Below, piece by piece: positions 14,966 to 22,734 of a stretch of 36,010 nucleotides of DNA. The DNA is from CAG-791 sp963596015. Lineage in GTDB: Bacteria; Bacillota; Clostridia; Lachnospirales; Lachnospiraceae. Where the stretch lies: the NCBI GenBank assembly GCA_963596015.1, contig CAVBJS010000026.1, forward strand, positions 1 through 36,010, read 5' to 3'. Made by a program: the position numbers and the translations under genes. The notes beneath the pieces were generated by a model that made no database searches, was not told the DNA's origin, and saw only the letters and a program-made list of their open reading frames with translations. Positions within the stretch are counted from its first letter, which is position 1, and each line of letters opens with the position of its first letter.

Positions 14966-16174
14966 ATGGCAAACGCATGCAGTCTTAACAGAGCAGTAAA
15001 TTCCGTATATACCGACGAAGAGGCAGAGCTTCACGCTAAAGAAGTAGGCGTAGATCCCAGACCGAAGGAAACCAAGTCTGAGATCGATGAAAGAGGTGCC
15101 TTTATCAGACAGCCCAACGCTTTCATAAAGCCCTTTGGAGATGGTCCGGAGGACTTAAAGGCAGAGGCAGACCGCTTTGCCATCTACTGGGCTCATGGCT
15201 GCCATTGGTCCAACAGACCGGTGATCGTAAGAGATATTCTGGGGCTGCAGGATGTGATCGGGGATGTGTCCACCACCGCTTCCGGCACAGCCAATATTTA
15301 CGGTCACGGCTTCGGAGACCAGCCCGGCCACAAGGATCCTCTCTGCGGCGCCTATTTCCTGAGCCAGTTCTATAAGAATGCAGATCCCGGATTTACCGGC
15401 AGAGCTACTACCCCCACCTTTGTGGATGTAAAGGAAAAAAAGGCAGTTAACAACGATTATCACAGACTGACCAACTATATAGAAGTACAGTTCAGAAAAT
15501 TCCAGCCGGCAGATGCACCGGATCTTTATCCCGTGAAATACAGAAAAGAAATCGATGAGTTTAATGACTGGCTCTTCCCTACCGTGAACAACGGCCACTA
15601 CAGAATGGCATTCTGCCAGTCCTGGGAGGCTTATGAGGAAGCATACAACGACTTCTTTGATTCCGTGGAAAAGCTGGATGAGCGGCTTAAGACCAATCGC
15701 TTTTTGTTCGGAGACTATATCACCGATGCGGACATCCGCCTGTATGTAACTCTGGTGCGCTGGGAGACCAGCTATTACCACAACATCGGCCCCATGAAGA
15801 AGCGCATCACCGAGTATGAGAATCTGTGGGGCTATGTAAAGGAACTGTTCAGCCTTCCTGTATTCCGGAAGTATACCTTCTTCGAGTTCCCGAAAAACGA
15901 CACCCTGGGCATTTTTGCCAGCTACCCCAAGCGGATCGCGTCCCAGGTTCCCTACGATGTGCTCTGGAAAACAGACGGCAGCAGAAAGGCACTTTCCCAG
16001 GATCCGGAGAATGTATTCAAGAAGCATCCGGCCGGAGAGACGCCGGAGGAGTACCAGAGCGTGATCTCCACTACCAGGTGGAATTCTAAAGAATGGGCTG
16101 ACAGAAATCCTATGGAAAGAGTCCTCACGGTGGATGCATCCATCAATCCTATTGCATCAAAGCTCAGGGATTAG
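14966..16174 (+). CDS. Glutathione S-transferase family / glutathionyl-hydroquinone reductase-like (YqjG/ECM4)
   Basis: A 402-residue omega/xi-class GST-like protein. Known members reduce glutathionyl-hydroquinones through a catalytic cysteine in a CPWAHR motif. Here the equivalent is WAHGCHWSNR, with Cys79 kept and the following residues changed. Downstream are RATTPTFVDVKEKKAVNNDYHRL (the thioredoxin-fold glutathione site; family Val-Pro/ES region modified) and an all-alpha C-terminal domain with FLFGDYITDADIRLYVTLVRWE. Most Clostridia do not make glutathione, so the true thiol partner may be another low-molecular-weight thiol, or imported glutathione conjugates. AAGGAGG supports ATG 14966; the upstream ORF extension lies in repeat hairpins. 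It sits between two cysteine synthases. Confidence 0.87.
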   Translation: MANACSLNRAVNSVYTDEEAELHAKEVGVDPRPKETKSEIDERGAFIRQPNAFIKPFGDGPEDLKAEADRFAIYWAHGCHWSNRPVIVRDILGLQDVIGDVSTTASGTANIYGHGFGDQPGHKDPLCGAYFLSQFYKNADPGFTGRATTPTFVDVKEKKAVNNDYHRLTNYIEVQFRKFQPADAPDLYPVKYRKEIDEFNDWLFPTVNNGHYRMAFCQSWEAYEEAYNDFFDSVEKLDERLKTNRFLFGDYITDADIRLYVTLVRWETSYYHNIGPMKKRITEYENLWGYVKELFSLPVFRKYTFFEFPKNDTLGIFASYPKRIASQVPYDVLWKTDGSRKALSQDPENVFKKHPAGETPEEYQSVISTTRWNSKEWADRNPMERVLTVDASINPIASKLRD

Positions 16175-16186
16175 ATTTCAGGGAGT

Positions 16187-16258
16187 GTATAGGAAAATTC
16201 GTCTGCGTGACATACTTTTTCAGATAGCCGCAGAAAGGCCGGATAGAAAGAGGTAGTA
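16187..16258 (+). repeat. Degenerate composite element before the second cysteine synthase
   Basis: GGAAAATTCGTCTGCGTGACATAC resembles hairpin III with a disrupted stem, and AGCCGCAGAAAGGCC retains part of hairpin IV. The ribosome binding site AAAGAGG precedes ATG 16259. It is weaker than the other copies and is not frame-compatible. Confidence 0.45.
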
Positions 16259-17185
16259 ATGAAAGTATATGAAAATGTTTCAGATCTGATAGGAAATACG
16301 CCCCTTGTGCGGCTTGGCGGTTATCAAAAGGAGAAGGGACTGCAGGCCGCGCTTCTTGGAAAGCTGGAATATTTTAATCCGGCAGGCAGTATCAAGGACA
16401 GGATCGCCCTCTATATGATCCTGGATGCAGAAAAAAAGGGGCTGCTGAATGAGGATTCGGTGATCATCGAGCCTACCAGCGGCAATACAGGCATCGGATT
16501 GGCGGCGGTGGCAGCAGAAAAAGGCTACCGGACCATCATCACCATGCCGGATACCATGAGCGTGGAAAGGCGGAATATCCTGAAGGCCTACGGCGCAGAG
16601 GTGGTGCTGACGGCAGGGGCAAAGGGAATGAAGGGCGCTATCGCCAAGGCCAATGAGCTGGCGGATCAGATACCCCACAGCTTCATTCCCGGGCAGTTTA
16701 CCAATGCGGTAAATCCCTATGTGCACTACAAGACCACAGGACCGGAGCTTTGGCACGATACAGAAGGGGAAATTGATTTCCTGGTGGCAGGCGTGGGCAC
16801 CGGCGGCACCATCTCCGGCGCCGGAAAGTACTTAAAGGAGCGTAATCCGGAGATCAAGGTCATCGCGGTAGAACCTAAGGATTCCCCGGTTCTCTCCGGC
16901 GGAAAACCGGGCTCTCACAAGCTTCAGGGCATCGGCGCAGGCTTCGTTCCCTATACCTTGGATATAGAGGTCTATGATGAGGTCATTGCGGTAACCACGG
17001 AGCAGGCCTATGCGGCTGTCAGAGAACTGGCAAAAGAAGACGGTGTGCTGGCAGGCATCTCCTCCGGTGCCGCACTGTATGCAGCGACGGAAATCGCAAA
17101 AAGACCGGAAAATAAGGGGAAGACCATTGCGGTCATTTTCCCGGACAGTGGAGAAAAGTATCTGTCAGGGCCGTTGTTTGACTGA
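16259..17185 (+). CDS. cysK: Cysteine synthase A (O-acetylserine sulfhydrylase)
   Basis: A 308-residue canonical CysK that converts O-acetylserine and sulfide to cysteine. The family landmarks are all present: LIGNTPLVRL (10-19), NPAGSIKDR with PLP lysine K46, EPTSGNTGIGLA, GVGTGGTISGAGKYL, GISSGAALYAA and FPDSGEKYLS. Length is typical. No cysE is seen in the window, so O-acetylserine must come from elsewhere. It follows the GST-like gene and precedes the transporter ATPase. With the Cys-rich leader at 12195 this strongly indicates that the operon serves cysteine supply. Confidence 0.96.
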   Translation: MKVYENVSDLIGNTPLVRLGGYQKEKGLQAALLGKLEYFNPAGSIKDRIALYMILDAEKKGLLNEDSVIIEPTSGNTGIGLAAVAAEKGYRTIITMPDTMSVERRNILKAYGAEVVLTAGAKGMKGAIAKANELADQIPHSFIPGQFTNAVNPYVHYKTTGPELWHDTEGEIDFLVAGVGTGGTISGAGKYLKERNPEIKVIAVEPKDSPVLSGGKPGSHKLQGIGAGFVPYTLDIEVYDEVIAVTTEQAYAAVRELAKEDGVLAGISSGAALYAATEIAKRPENKGKTIAVIFPDSGEKYLSGPLFD

Positions 17186-17246
17186 TGGTAAAAGTGATCT
17201 GCTTTGCGAGAAGCTGAAATCCGTTACCGGCCTGATACCTCCGACA

Positions 17247-17335
17247 GAGCTCACCGCGTGGGCGGGGGTGAACAAGTTATCTTATCATCCAACGCCTTCC
17301 CCTGTGGAGCCCGCTGCGTGGGCGTGGGCTGAACA
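17247..17335 (+). repeat. Two 60-bp-spaced related hairpins between cysK and the ATPase gene
   Basis: Unit 1 (17247-17274) contains CTCACC and GGGGTG flanking GCGTGGGC. Unit 2 (17307-17335) has GAGCCC and GGGCT flanking the same GCGTGGGC. Both end TGAACA. Stem bases change on both sides while the core is kept, which points to conserved pairing. The 281-nt gap 17186-17466 also contains the hairpins described next. Confidence 0.55.
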
Positions 17336-17365
17336 GCGACTGAAATTCACATTATTTTTCACACA

Positions 17366-17466
17366 GCTATTTGTTTCTGAGGGAAATAAATAGCATGGAT
17401 GGCAGACGAGAATCTGAAATTCTCGTTGCCTCTTCGCAGTATAGCTGCTCAGAAATGAGGATTACT
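17366..17466 (+). repeat. Second-type hairpin element before the ABC ATPase gene
   Basis: A hairpin GCTATTT...AAATAGC (17366-17394) is followed by GGCAGACGAGAAT with ATTCTCGTTGCC (17402-17430). Then a CCTCTTCGCAGTATAGCTGC segment leads to TGAGGA and ATG 17467. The order matches the elements at 19737-19882 and 34690-34794 (minus). Confidence 0.6.
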
Positions 17467-18294
17467 ATGAGTGAAGTAACAGCAAGAGACTTATCCGCAA
17501 AACCAAATAAGATCGAGATCAGGGATGTTTCCTTTGATTATGTGGACAGACGCAGTAAATCTTCTGTCTTGGATCACGTCAGTCTGACCATCAAAGAGGG
17601 AGAGTTCATCTGCATTCTTGGATCTTCCGGATGCGGCAAGTCCACACTCTTAGGACTGTTAAACGGTCTTCATAAGGCCAAGAGCGGCGCCATTCTCCTG
17701 GATGGTCGGGAGATTCAGGGCCCCGGGCCGGACAGAGCCGTGGTCTTTCAGCAGTATTCTCTTTTTCCGTGGCTTACCGTAAAGGGAAATATCCTCTTTG
17801 GTATCAAGCAGAGCGGAAAAAAGTATACCAGAGCGCAGCGGGATAAGCTGGCAGAGGATTATATCAAGAAGGTAGGGCTGATGGGAGCCGCTTCCAAGTA
17901 TCCCGGGCAGCTTTCCGGCGGCATGAAGCAGAGAGTGGCAGTGGCGAGAGCATTGGCACTGGAATCGGAGGTACTGCTGCTGGATGAGCCCTTTGGCGCC
18001 ATTGATCCCATCCTTCGACTGGAACTGCAGGAAATGGTATCGAAGCTGTGCACGGAAAACAATAAGACGGTGGTATTCGTGACCCATGATATTGATGAGG
18101 CAATCCTGCTGGCAGACCGGATCGTGGTCATGGAACCCGGCAGGATCCGTACCGTACTGCCTGTAGAGTTTCCCCATCCCAGAAAGCGGGAAAACCTGAT
18201 GGGAACGGCAGGCTATGAGAAGCTGCACAGGAAACTGATCGCATCCTTCTACGCGCATGTAGAGGACAACATAGATGCAGAGGTGGCATTATGA
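17467..18294 (+). CDS. ABC transporter ATP-binding protein (SsuB/TauB type)
   Basis: A 275-residue importer ATPase of the nitrate/sulfonate/taurine family. Walker A is GSSGCGKST (52-60), the Q-loop VVFQQYSLFPW, the signature LSGGMKQRVAVARAL, Walker B VLLLDEPFGAID and the H-loop VFVTHDIDEA, all intact. It energises uptake of the ligand captured by the lipoprotein at 12575 through the permease at 18291. The start at 17467 has TGAGGA upstream; the in-frame extension from 17371 lies in hairpins. The stop overlaps the permease start by four bases (ATGA), so the two are translationally coupled. Confidence 0.94.
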   Translation: MSEVTARDLSAKPNKIEIRDVSFDYVDRRSKSSVLDHVSLTIKEGEFICILGSSGCGKSTLLGLLNGLHKAKSGAILLDGREIQGPGPDRAVVFQQYSLFPWLTVKGNILFGIKQSGKKYTRAQRDKLAEDYIKKVGLMGAASKYPGQLSGGMKQRVAVARALALESEVLLLDEPFGAIDPILRLELQEMVSKLCTENNKTVVFVTHDIDEAILLADRIVVMEPGRIRTVLPVEFPHPRKRENLMGTAGYEKLHRKLIASFYAHVEDNIDAEVAL

Positions 18295-19226
18295 AGAAAT
18301 GGCTGCTGGATCCGGACATGTATATAGAGTTTGGCATTGCCGCCCTTTTATACGGGGTCAATGTGCTGCTGACTCTTTTCTTCCCCTATTATACAGAGCA
18401 CAAGGCCTATTATGACAGCGCGGCGTATATCGTGGTTCTGGTGGGTGCGTTCCTGCTCTATACCATCACGCTGCACGTGCTGCGCAAAAAAAGTATCTCA
18501 GACATCGCCGTGATCACCGGAATCTTCTTTGCTCTGTGGGAGATCAGTTATAAGACGGGACTGGTAAAAAATGACCTGCTGATTCCCTCTCCGGAAGGAC
18601 TGTTTCACGTATTTGTGGAGAAACCGGCGGAGATATGGGCGGATGTGACAGGATCCATCTCCCTTCTGTTCTGGGGCTTTTTACTGGCTATCGTACTGGG
18701 AACCATGCTAGGACTTCTGGCAGGCTGGATCCCCCGCATCAGGGAGGTGCTGCTGCCTTTATCCAATGTGATCACCCTGATCCCGCCGCTGATGTTCTCT
18801 GCTTATCTGATCATGATCTTTTCCTCCTTCCGGCAGGCGGCCATTGCCGTTATCTTTTTTGCCGTATTCTGGCCTACCTTTCAGGGTATGGTAATGCGGG
18901 TAGGACAGATCGATAAGTCCATCATAGAAGCGGCCAGGACCATGGGCGTAGGCAACGTGGGAATGCTCTTTAAGGTCATCTTCCCCTACTGCCTTCCCGG
19001 CATTATCGGCAGTATCTCCAAGAGCCTTCGGGGCGCATTCATGTGCCTTTCAGGTGCAGAGATGCTGGGTATGAACCTGGGTATCGGTTATTTCATCGAA
19101 AAATACAAGAGCTTTGCCGATTATCGCTGTGTACTGGCCGGTATCGTCACAGTAGGTGTCATCACCACCATCATCGATCTGGTGGTGAATAAAATAGAGA
19201 AAACAGTGATCCGGTGGGAAATTTAG
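18291..19226 (+). CDS. ABC transporter permease (SsuC/TauC type)
   Basis: A 311-residue inner-membrane permease. Two N-terminal helices (about residues 10-30 and 40-62) precede the usual BPD_transp_1 core. This has KNDLLIPSPEGLFHVFVE, a set of about six helices, and the ATPase-contacting EAA loop EAARTMGVGNVGMLFKVIFPYCLPGI. Length and motif fit the sulfonate/nitrate/taurine permease class. ATGA overlap with the ATPase gene. The substrate is unproven. No FMNH2-dependent sulfonate monooxygenase (ssuD) lies nearby, which is expected in an anaerobe and argues for some other sulfur compound. Confidence 0.93.
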   Translation: MKKWLLDPDMYIEFGIAALLYGVNVLLTLFFPYYTEHKAYYDSAAYIVVLVGAFLLYTITLHVLRKKSISDIAVITGIFFALWEISYKTGLVKNDLLIPSPEGLFHVFVEKPAEIWADVTGSISLLFWGFLLAIVLGTMLGLLAGWIPRIREVLLPLSNVITLIPPLMFSAYLIMIFSSFRQAAIAVIFFAVFWPTFQGMVMRVGQIDKSIIEAARTMGVGNVGMLFKVIFPYCLPGIIGSISKSLRGAFMCLSGAEMLGMNLGIGYFIEKYKSFADYRCVLAGIVTVGVITTIIDLVVNKIEKTVIRWEI

Positions 19227-19248
19227 AAGAAACGGCAGAAAGGGAACC

Positions 19249-19737
19249 ATGAAAGCGGTCAGAGTAGAGAAAGAATGGGAAAGAGCCGGTGTCTACTATG
19301 TGCGGACAGAGGCTATGGTATTTGGATTTGATCTGCCCCTGGAGGGAGAGTTTTCGGATGATTGCAGCGCGTCGGAATTCATTCTGGTACTGGATGATCA
19401 CGGCAAGCCGCTGAGCACCAATCGCCTTCATTTTTTGCCGGAAAAGGGCTTTGCCAAGATCGAACGAGTGGCCACCGTGCGAAATGCCAGAGGCCGGGGC
19501 GCGGGAAAACTGGGCATAGAGGCGGCCGAGGAATGGATTCGGGAGCGGGGCTATGATAAAATAGTCATAACCAGCAGAGAAGAAGCAAAGGGCTTCTATG
19601 AAAAGCTGGGATATACCGCCAGATACGATATGAATCCGGATACCCTGGAAAAGAAAAAAGAAGGGGAAGAGATACCGGTAAGGGATCCCCGCTTTATCTG
19701 CGTTTATATGGAAAAGCTGCTCAGAAATGGAGATTAG
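19249..19737 (+). CDS. GNAT family N-acetyltransferase
   Basis: A 162-residue GCN5-type acetyltransferase. The acetyl-CoA site is seen as IERVATVRNARGRGAGKLGIEAAEEWIRERG (about residues 69-99; pyrophosphate loop RNARGRGAGKLG). The motif-B strand ITSREEAKGFYEKLGYTA follows. It starts 22 nt after the permease with AAAGGG upstream, so it belongs to the operon. In Bacillus, acetyltransferases in S-alkylcysteine salvage operons N-acetylate modified cysteines before cleavage; a similar role is a reasonable but unproven idea. The target amine is not predictable from sequence. Confidence 0.85.
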   Translation: MKAVRVEKEWERAGVYYVRTEAMVFGFDLPLEGEFSDDCSASEFILVLDDHGKPLSTNRLHFLPEKGFAKIERVATVRNARGRGAGKLGIEAAEEWIRERGYDKIVITSREEAKGFYEKLGYTARYDMNPDTLEKKKEGEEIPVRDPRFICVYMEKLLRNGD

Positions 19738-19882
19738 TTTGAAAAAATGAGAATCGAAGATTCTCATTTTTTTCAAACAGCTATTTGTGCCGCAGGCGTC
19801 ACAAATAGCCATGATCCCAGCGTAAATCTGAAATTTACGCTGGGATTCCTCTAGCGCAAAACGCCTGCGGAATGGGGAAAGT
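19737..19882 (+). repeat. Second-type multi-hairpin element before the flavoprotein gene
   Basis: Hairpin I is GTTTGAAAAAATGAGAATC with its complement (19737-19778). Hairpin II is GCTATTTGTG (19780-19789) with CACAAATAGC (19800-19809). Hairpin III is ATCCCAGCGTAAAT with its complement (19814-19846). A CCTCTAGCGCAAAACGCCTGCGG segment then leads to TGGGGAAAG and ATG 19883. Hairpin I has the same foot (GTTTGAAA) as the element at 12433, but a different apex. Hairpins II and III match the minus-strand element at 34690-34794. Confidence 0.75.
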
Positions 19883-20740
19883 ATGGAAAGATACCAGATC
19901 GCGATCATCGGCACCGGGCCGGCGGGAGCAGAGGCGGCCATTACCGCCAAGATCCGCAATAAGAAGATCCTTTTGATCGGAGAAAAAAACTTAAGTGCCA
20001 AGGTGGAGAAGGCGCATACCATAGAGAACTATCTGGGACTTCCGGATAGTTCCGGAACAGATCTGCAGGCTGCTTTTCAGAGACATTTAGCGCAGATGGA
20101 GATAGAGATCACCCAGGATCGCATCAACGCTGTCTATGCCATGGGAGAGTATTTTTCGCTGCAGGGACATGCCGGACTGTATGAGGCAGAATCTGTGATC
20201 TTAGCCTGCGGCCTGTCGGCAGAAAGACCGCTGCCCGGCGAGCTGGAAAATCTGGGCAGAGGCGTCAGCTACTGCGCTACCTGCGACGGCGGATTTTTCA
20301 GGAACAAAGAAGTGATCGTGGTGGGCTATACTAAGGAAGATGCGAAGGAAGCCAATTTCCTGGCAGAATTAACAGATACGATCACCTATCTTGCCATGTA
20401 CGAAGGGGAAGAAGGGCTGGATCAGAAGATCCGAAAAATAGAGGGACAAAAGCCTACCGGTATTACCAAAGAGAATGGAAAGCTGCTTCTGCAGACGGAC
20501 AAAGAAGGCCTGTCCGCAGACGGCATATTTATCCTGCGTGCAAGTGTGCCGCCGTCCCAGCTGGTGCCCGGACTGCAGATCGAAAAGAATCAGGTGGTAG
20601 TGGACAGGGCACAAAAGACCAATATCGAGGGGCTGTTTGCCTGCGGCGATATCACCGGTGCCCCCTATCAGTTCATCAAGGCGGCGGGAGAAGGCAACGT
20701 GGCTGCCCTCTCCGCAGTGAATTATCTGGCGGGACGATAG
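19883..20740 (+). CDS. Thioredoxin reductase-like flavoprotein lacking the NADPH motif
   Basis: A 285-residue low-molecular-weight thioredoxin-reductase fold, shorter than the usual 305-315. FAD binding is shown by IIGTGPAGAEAA (8-19) and FACGDITG near the C-terminus. The redox-active pair is CATC (131-134). In the second nucleotide domain the usual GGGDSAxEEA and HRRxxxR signatures are replaced by VVGYTKEDAKEANF (146-159) and YLAMYEGEEGLDQ. The NADPH site therefore looks absent. Known clostridial relatives (ferredoxin-dependent flavin thioredoxin reductases) also lack it, so ferredoxin is a plausible electron donor. Last gene of the sulfur operon; it may reduce a disulfide or thioredoxin for sulfur release. 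Confidence 0.87.
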   Translation: MERYQIAIIGTGPAGAEAAITAKIRNKKILLIGEKNLSAKVEKAHTIENYLGLPDSSGTDLQAAFQRHLAQMEIEITQDRINAVYAMGEYFSLQGHAGLYEAESVILACGLSAERPLPGELENLGRGVSYCATCDGGFFRNKEVIVVGYTKEDAKEANFLAELTDTITYLAMYEGEEGLDQKIRKIEGQKPTGITKENGKLLLQTDKEGLSADGIFILRASVPPSQLVPGLQIEKNQVVVDRAQKTNIEGLFACGDITGAPYQFIKAAGEGNVAALSAVNYLAGR

Positions 20741-20846
20741 AATATCTCCATAAATATTCACATGCCCGGTTCTTAGCCAAGGGATGGGATCCGGATAGCA
20801 AACACACCTCATTGCTTATGGGCATCAGCATGGTGAACATATTTTC

Positions 20847-21716
20847 TCAGCGCTGCAGAAATTTCTGCAGCGCTTCTTTTTGGGATTCATAGTCCTGCAA
20901 TCCTAAGTTATAGAGCTGCTGATTTTCCCTGGCATTCATGGCATAGGTGCTCATGGGAAGCTGCTGGCTGGGGGCAAAGACGAAGACCTTGCCTTCTTTT
21001 TCCAGATCGAAAATATGCTTGAAATTGCGGGTATAGCGGATGTGACGCCGATTCAAAAGGGAGACGATCCGGGGATACCGATGGCAGGCGATGGTATAGA
21101 AAAGCCGCATGCCCTCCGGCTTTTTGATAAATCCCCGAGGCTTTGACAGAATCACCACGGCTTTGTCACAGCCCTTTTTGAACGCTCTGTCTGCGGGGAT
21201 GGCATTGCTGACGCCGCCGTCGTAGTAGGGAATGCCGTTGATCCTGCGGGGACGGCAGGCGGCGGGCAGGGCGCAGCTGGCCTTGATGATCTCATAATCG
21301 TCCTGATGCATCTGGCTCTTATGAAAGTAGTGAGGCTTGCCTGTCAGAGCGTTGGTGGCCACTACCTCATATTGGGCGGGATTGGCCTCTATGCCGGGCC
21401 AGTTCAGAGGATCGGCGCCGTCACTGTTGGTCAGGGTGCTGTAAATATAATCCAATCCGAAGAGATCGCCGGTCTTTAAAAAGCTGCTGAATCCAAAGTA
21501 GCCTTTTTCATGGAGGTGATCTGTATAGAAACGCTTATTTCTGTCCCGTTGGCCGCCTAAATAGGAGGCGGCATTGGCGCTTCCCGCAGAGACACCGATC
21601 ACGTAATCAAAAGTTATGCCATCATCTAAAAATTTGTCCAAAATGCCGGCGCTGTAGGCACATTTCATGCCGCCGCCTTCTACCACTAATCCTGTCTTTT
21701 CCACAATATACCCCAT
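20847..21716 (-). CDS. Patatin-like phospholipase family protein
   Basis: A 289-residue patatin-fold acyl hydrolase. GLVVEGGGMKCAYSAG (9-24) is the oxyanion-hole glycine loop. GVSAGSAN contains the nucleophile Ser43 (GXSXG), and DGGVSN contains the catalytic Asp166. These make the Ser-Asp dyad complete. The length fits the bacterial YjjU-type group. ATG 21716 was chosen because the family N-terminus starts just before KTGLVVEGGG; the open frame continues upstream to 21983, but this adds no conserved sequence. The ribosome binding site is weak (TTTCAGAA). It is divergent from the TetR gene and converges on the sulfur operon. Probably hydrolyses membrane lipids or esters; substrate unknown. Confidence 0.87.
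   Translation of the reverse strand: MGYIVEKTGLVVEGGGMKCAYSAGILDKFLDDGITFDYVIGVSAGSANAASYLGGQRDRNKRFYTDHLHEKGYFGFSSFLKTGDLFGLDYIYSTLTNSDGADPLNWPGIEANPAQYEVVATNALTGKPHYFHKSQMHQDDYEIIKASCALPAACRPRRINGIPYYDGGVSNAIPADRAFKKGCDKAVVILSKPRGFIKKPEGMRLFYTIACHRYPRIVSLLNRRHIRYTRNFKHIFDLEKEGKVFVFAPSQQLPMSTYAMNARENQQLYNLGLQDYESQKEALQKFLQR
20849..20880 (+). terminator. Terminator of the sulfur operon, overlapping the patatin 3' end
   Basis: A perfect 26-bp palindrome (20849-20874; 13-bp arms, left arm AGCGCTGCAGAAA) is followed by TCTTTTT on the plus strand. It overlaps the last codons of the converging minus-strand gene, so one sequence serves as terminator and coding DNA. Confidence 0.82.
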
Positions 21717-22124
21717 TTCTGAAAATATAACGCTGTCAAAGTCAACGTCTGTCCTGCACCTTTGACCAACCGCGCCGAAACTCCCGGAAAAACGAAAGAC
21801 GGGGAGTAAAGCCGGTGCGCAGATGCCACCTTGCCGCTTAGCCGGTGTCTGAACGGTAATGTGCCAAACAGTGACAATATTACATATTTTAACGCGCTGA
21901 ATTTTAATGGCAAGAAAAAGTTGCGGTACAGGCGCCTGAACAATAACCAATCCGCCTGACCGGGGATATGCCAAGACCGTCAAGATTTTTCTTGGCTCTA
22001 CTGCAAACGGATTCGCTTGACCGGGGATATGCGGTAAATTTGCATTGTCAGAAACCGCGGGAAACTGTAAAATCTAACAAAAGGCAAAACCAACAGGCAG
22101 ATACAGACAGAGAGGACAGAGGCT
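21717..22124. other. Divergent intergenic region with a 19-bp direct repeat
   Basis: Contains CGCCTGACCGGGGATATGC (21953-21971) and CGCTTGACCGGGGATATGC (22014-22032), 18 of 19 bases identical and 61 bp apart. They lie between the patatin and TetR genes and could be operator sites for the regulator. TTGACTTTGACA (around 21736-21747, minus) lies near the patatin start, but its spacing to TATATT is too short for a firm promoter call. Confidence 0.5.
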
Positions 22125-22679
22125 ATGTCGCAGGTAACCAAGCGGGCACTGGAGCAGTCTTTAAAAAATCAGCTTTTGAAAAAACCGCTGACGAAGATTA
22201 CTGTAGCGGATATCGCAGAGGAATGCGGCATCAACCGCATGACCTTTTACTATCATTTCAAGGATATCTATGATCTGGTGGAATGGTCCTGTCTGGAGGA
22301 TGCTAGACGTGCCATTGACCAGAAAAAGACCTACGGTACCTGGCAGCAGGGGCTGCTGCAGATCTTTGAAGCCGTGCAGGAGAATAAACCATTCATCCTG
22401 AATGTTTATCGGTGTGTGCACAAGGAGCAGGTGGAGAAATACCTGCAGCCGCTGGTAGATAAGGTGTTGCTGGACGTGCTCAATGAGGCGGCAAAGGATA
22501 TCCATGTCAGAGAAGATGACAAGAATTTCATTGCGCAGGTATATTCCTACGTGTTTATAGGGATCCTGCTGGACTGGATCGGCGATGATATGCGGGAGGA
22601 GCCGCAGAAGATCGTAGACAGACTGGCGAAGCTGATCAAGGGATCCATGGAGCAGGCACTGGAGCGATTTAAGATATAG
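22125..22679 (+). CDS. TetR family transcriptional regulator
   Basis: A 184-residue TetR/AcrR protein. The N-terminal helix-turn-helix is KPLTKITVADIAEECGINRMTFYYHFKDIYDLVEW (about residues 20-54), and an all-helical ligand-binding domain follows that resembles the DhaS-like TetR C-terminal class. AGAGG is upstream of ATG 22125. The gene lies 237 bp before oleate hydratase in the same direction, with terminators and a separate promoter between. It may sense fatty acids and control oleate hydratase, the divergent patatin or both, but this is from position only. Confidence 0.92.
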   Translation: MSQVTKRALEQSLKNQLLKKPLTKITVADIAEECGINRMTFYYHFKDIYDLVEWSCLEDARRAIDQKKTYGTWQQGLLQIFEAVQENKPFILNVYRCVHKEQVEKYLQPLVDKVLLDVLNEAAKDIHVREDDKNFIAQVYSYVFIGILLDWIGDDMREEPQKIVDRLAKLIKGSMEQALERFKI

Positions 22680-22696
22680 AACCTATAGAACCCGGA

Positions 22697-22732
22697 AATT
22701 TTATCATTTTGACCGATCTGATAAAATTTTTT
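22697..22732 (+). terminator. Terminator of the TetR gene
   Basis: AAATTTTATCA (22697-22707) pairs with TGATAAAATTT (22719-22729), which runs into a T-tract, 18 nt after the stop codon. Confidence 0.7.
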
Positions 22733-22734
22733 AC

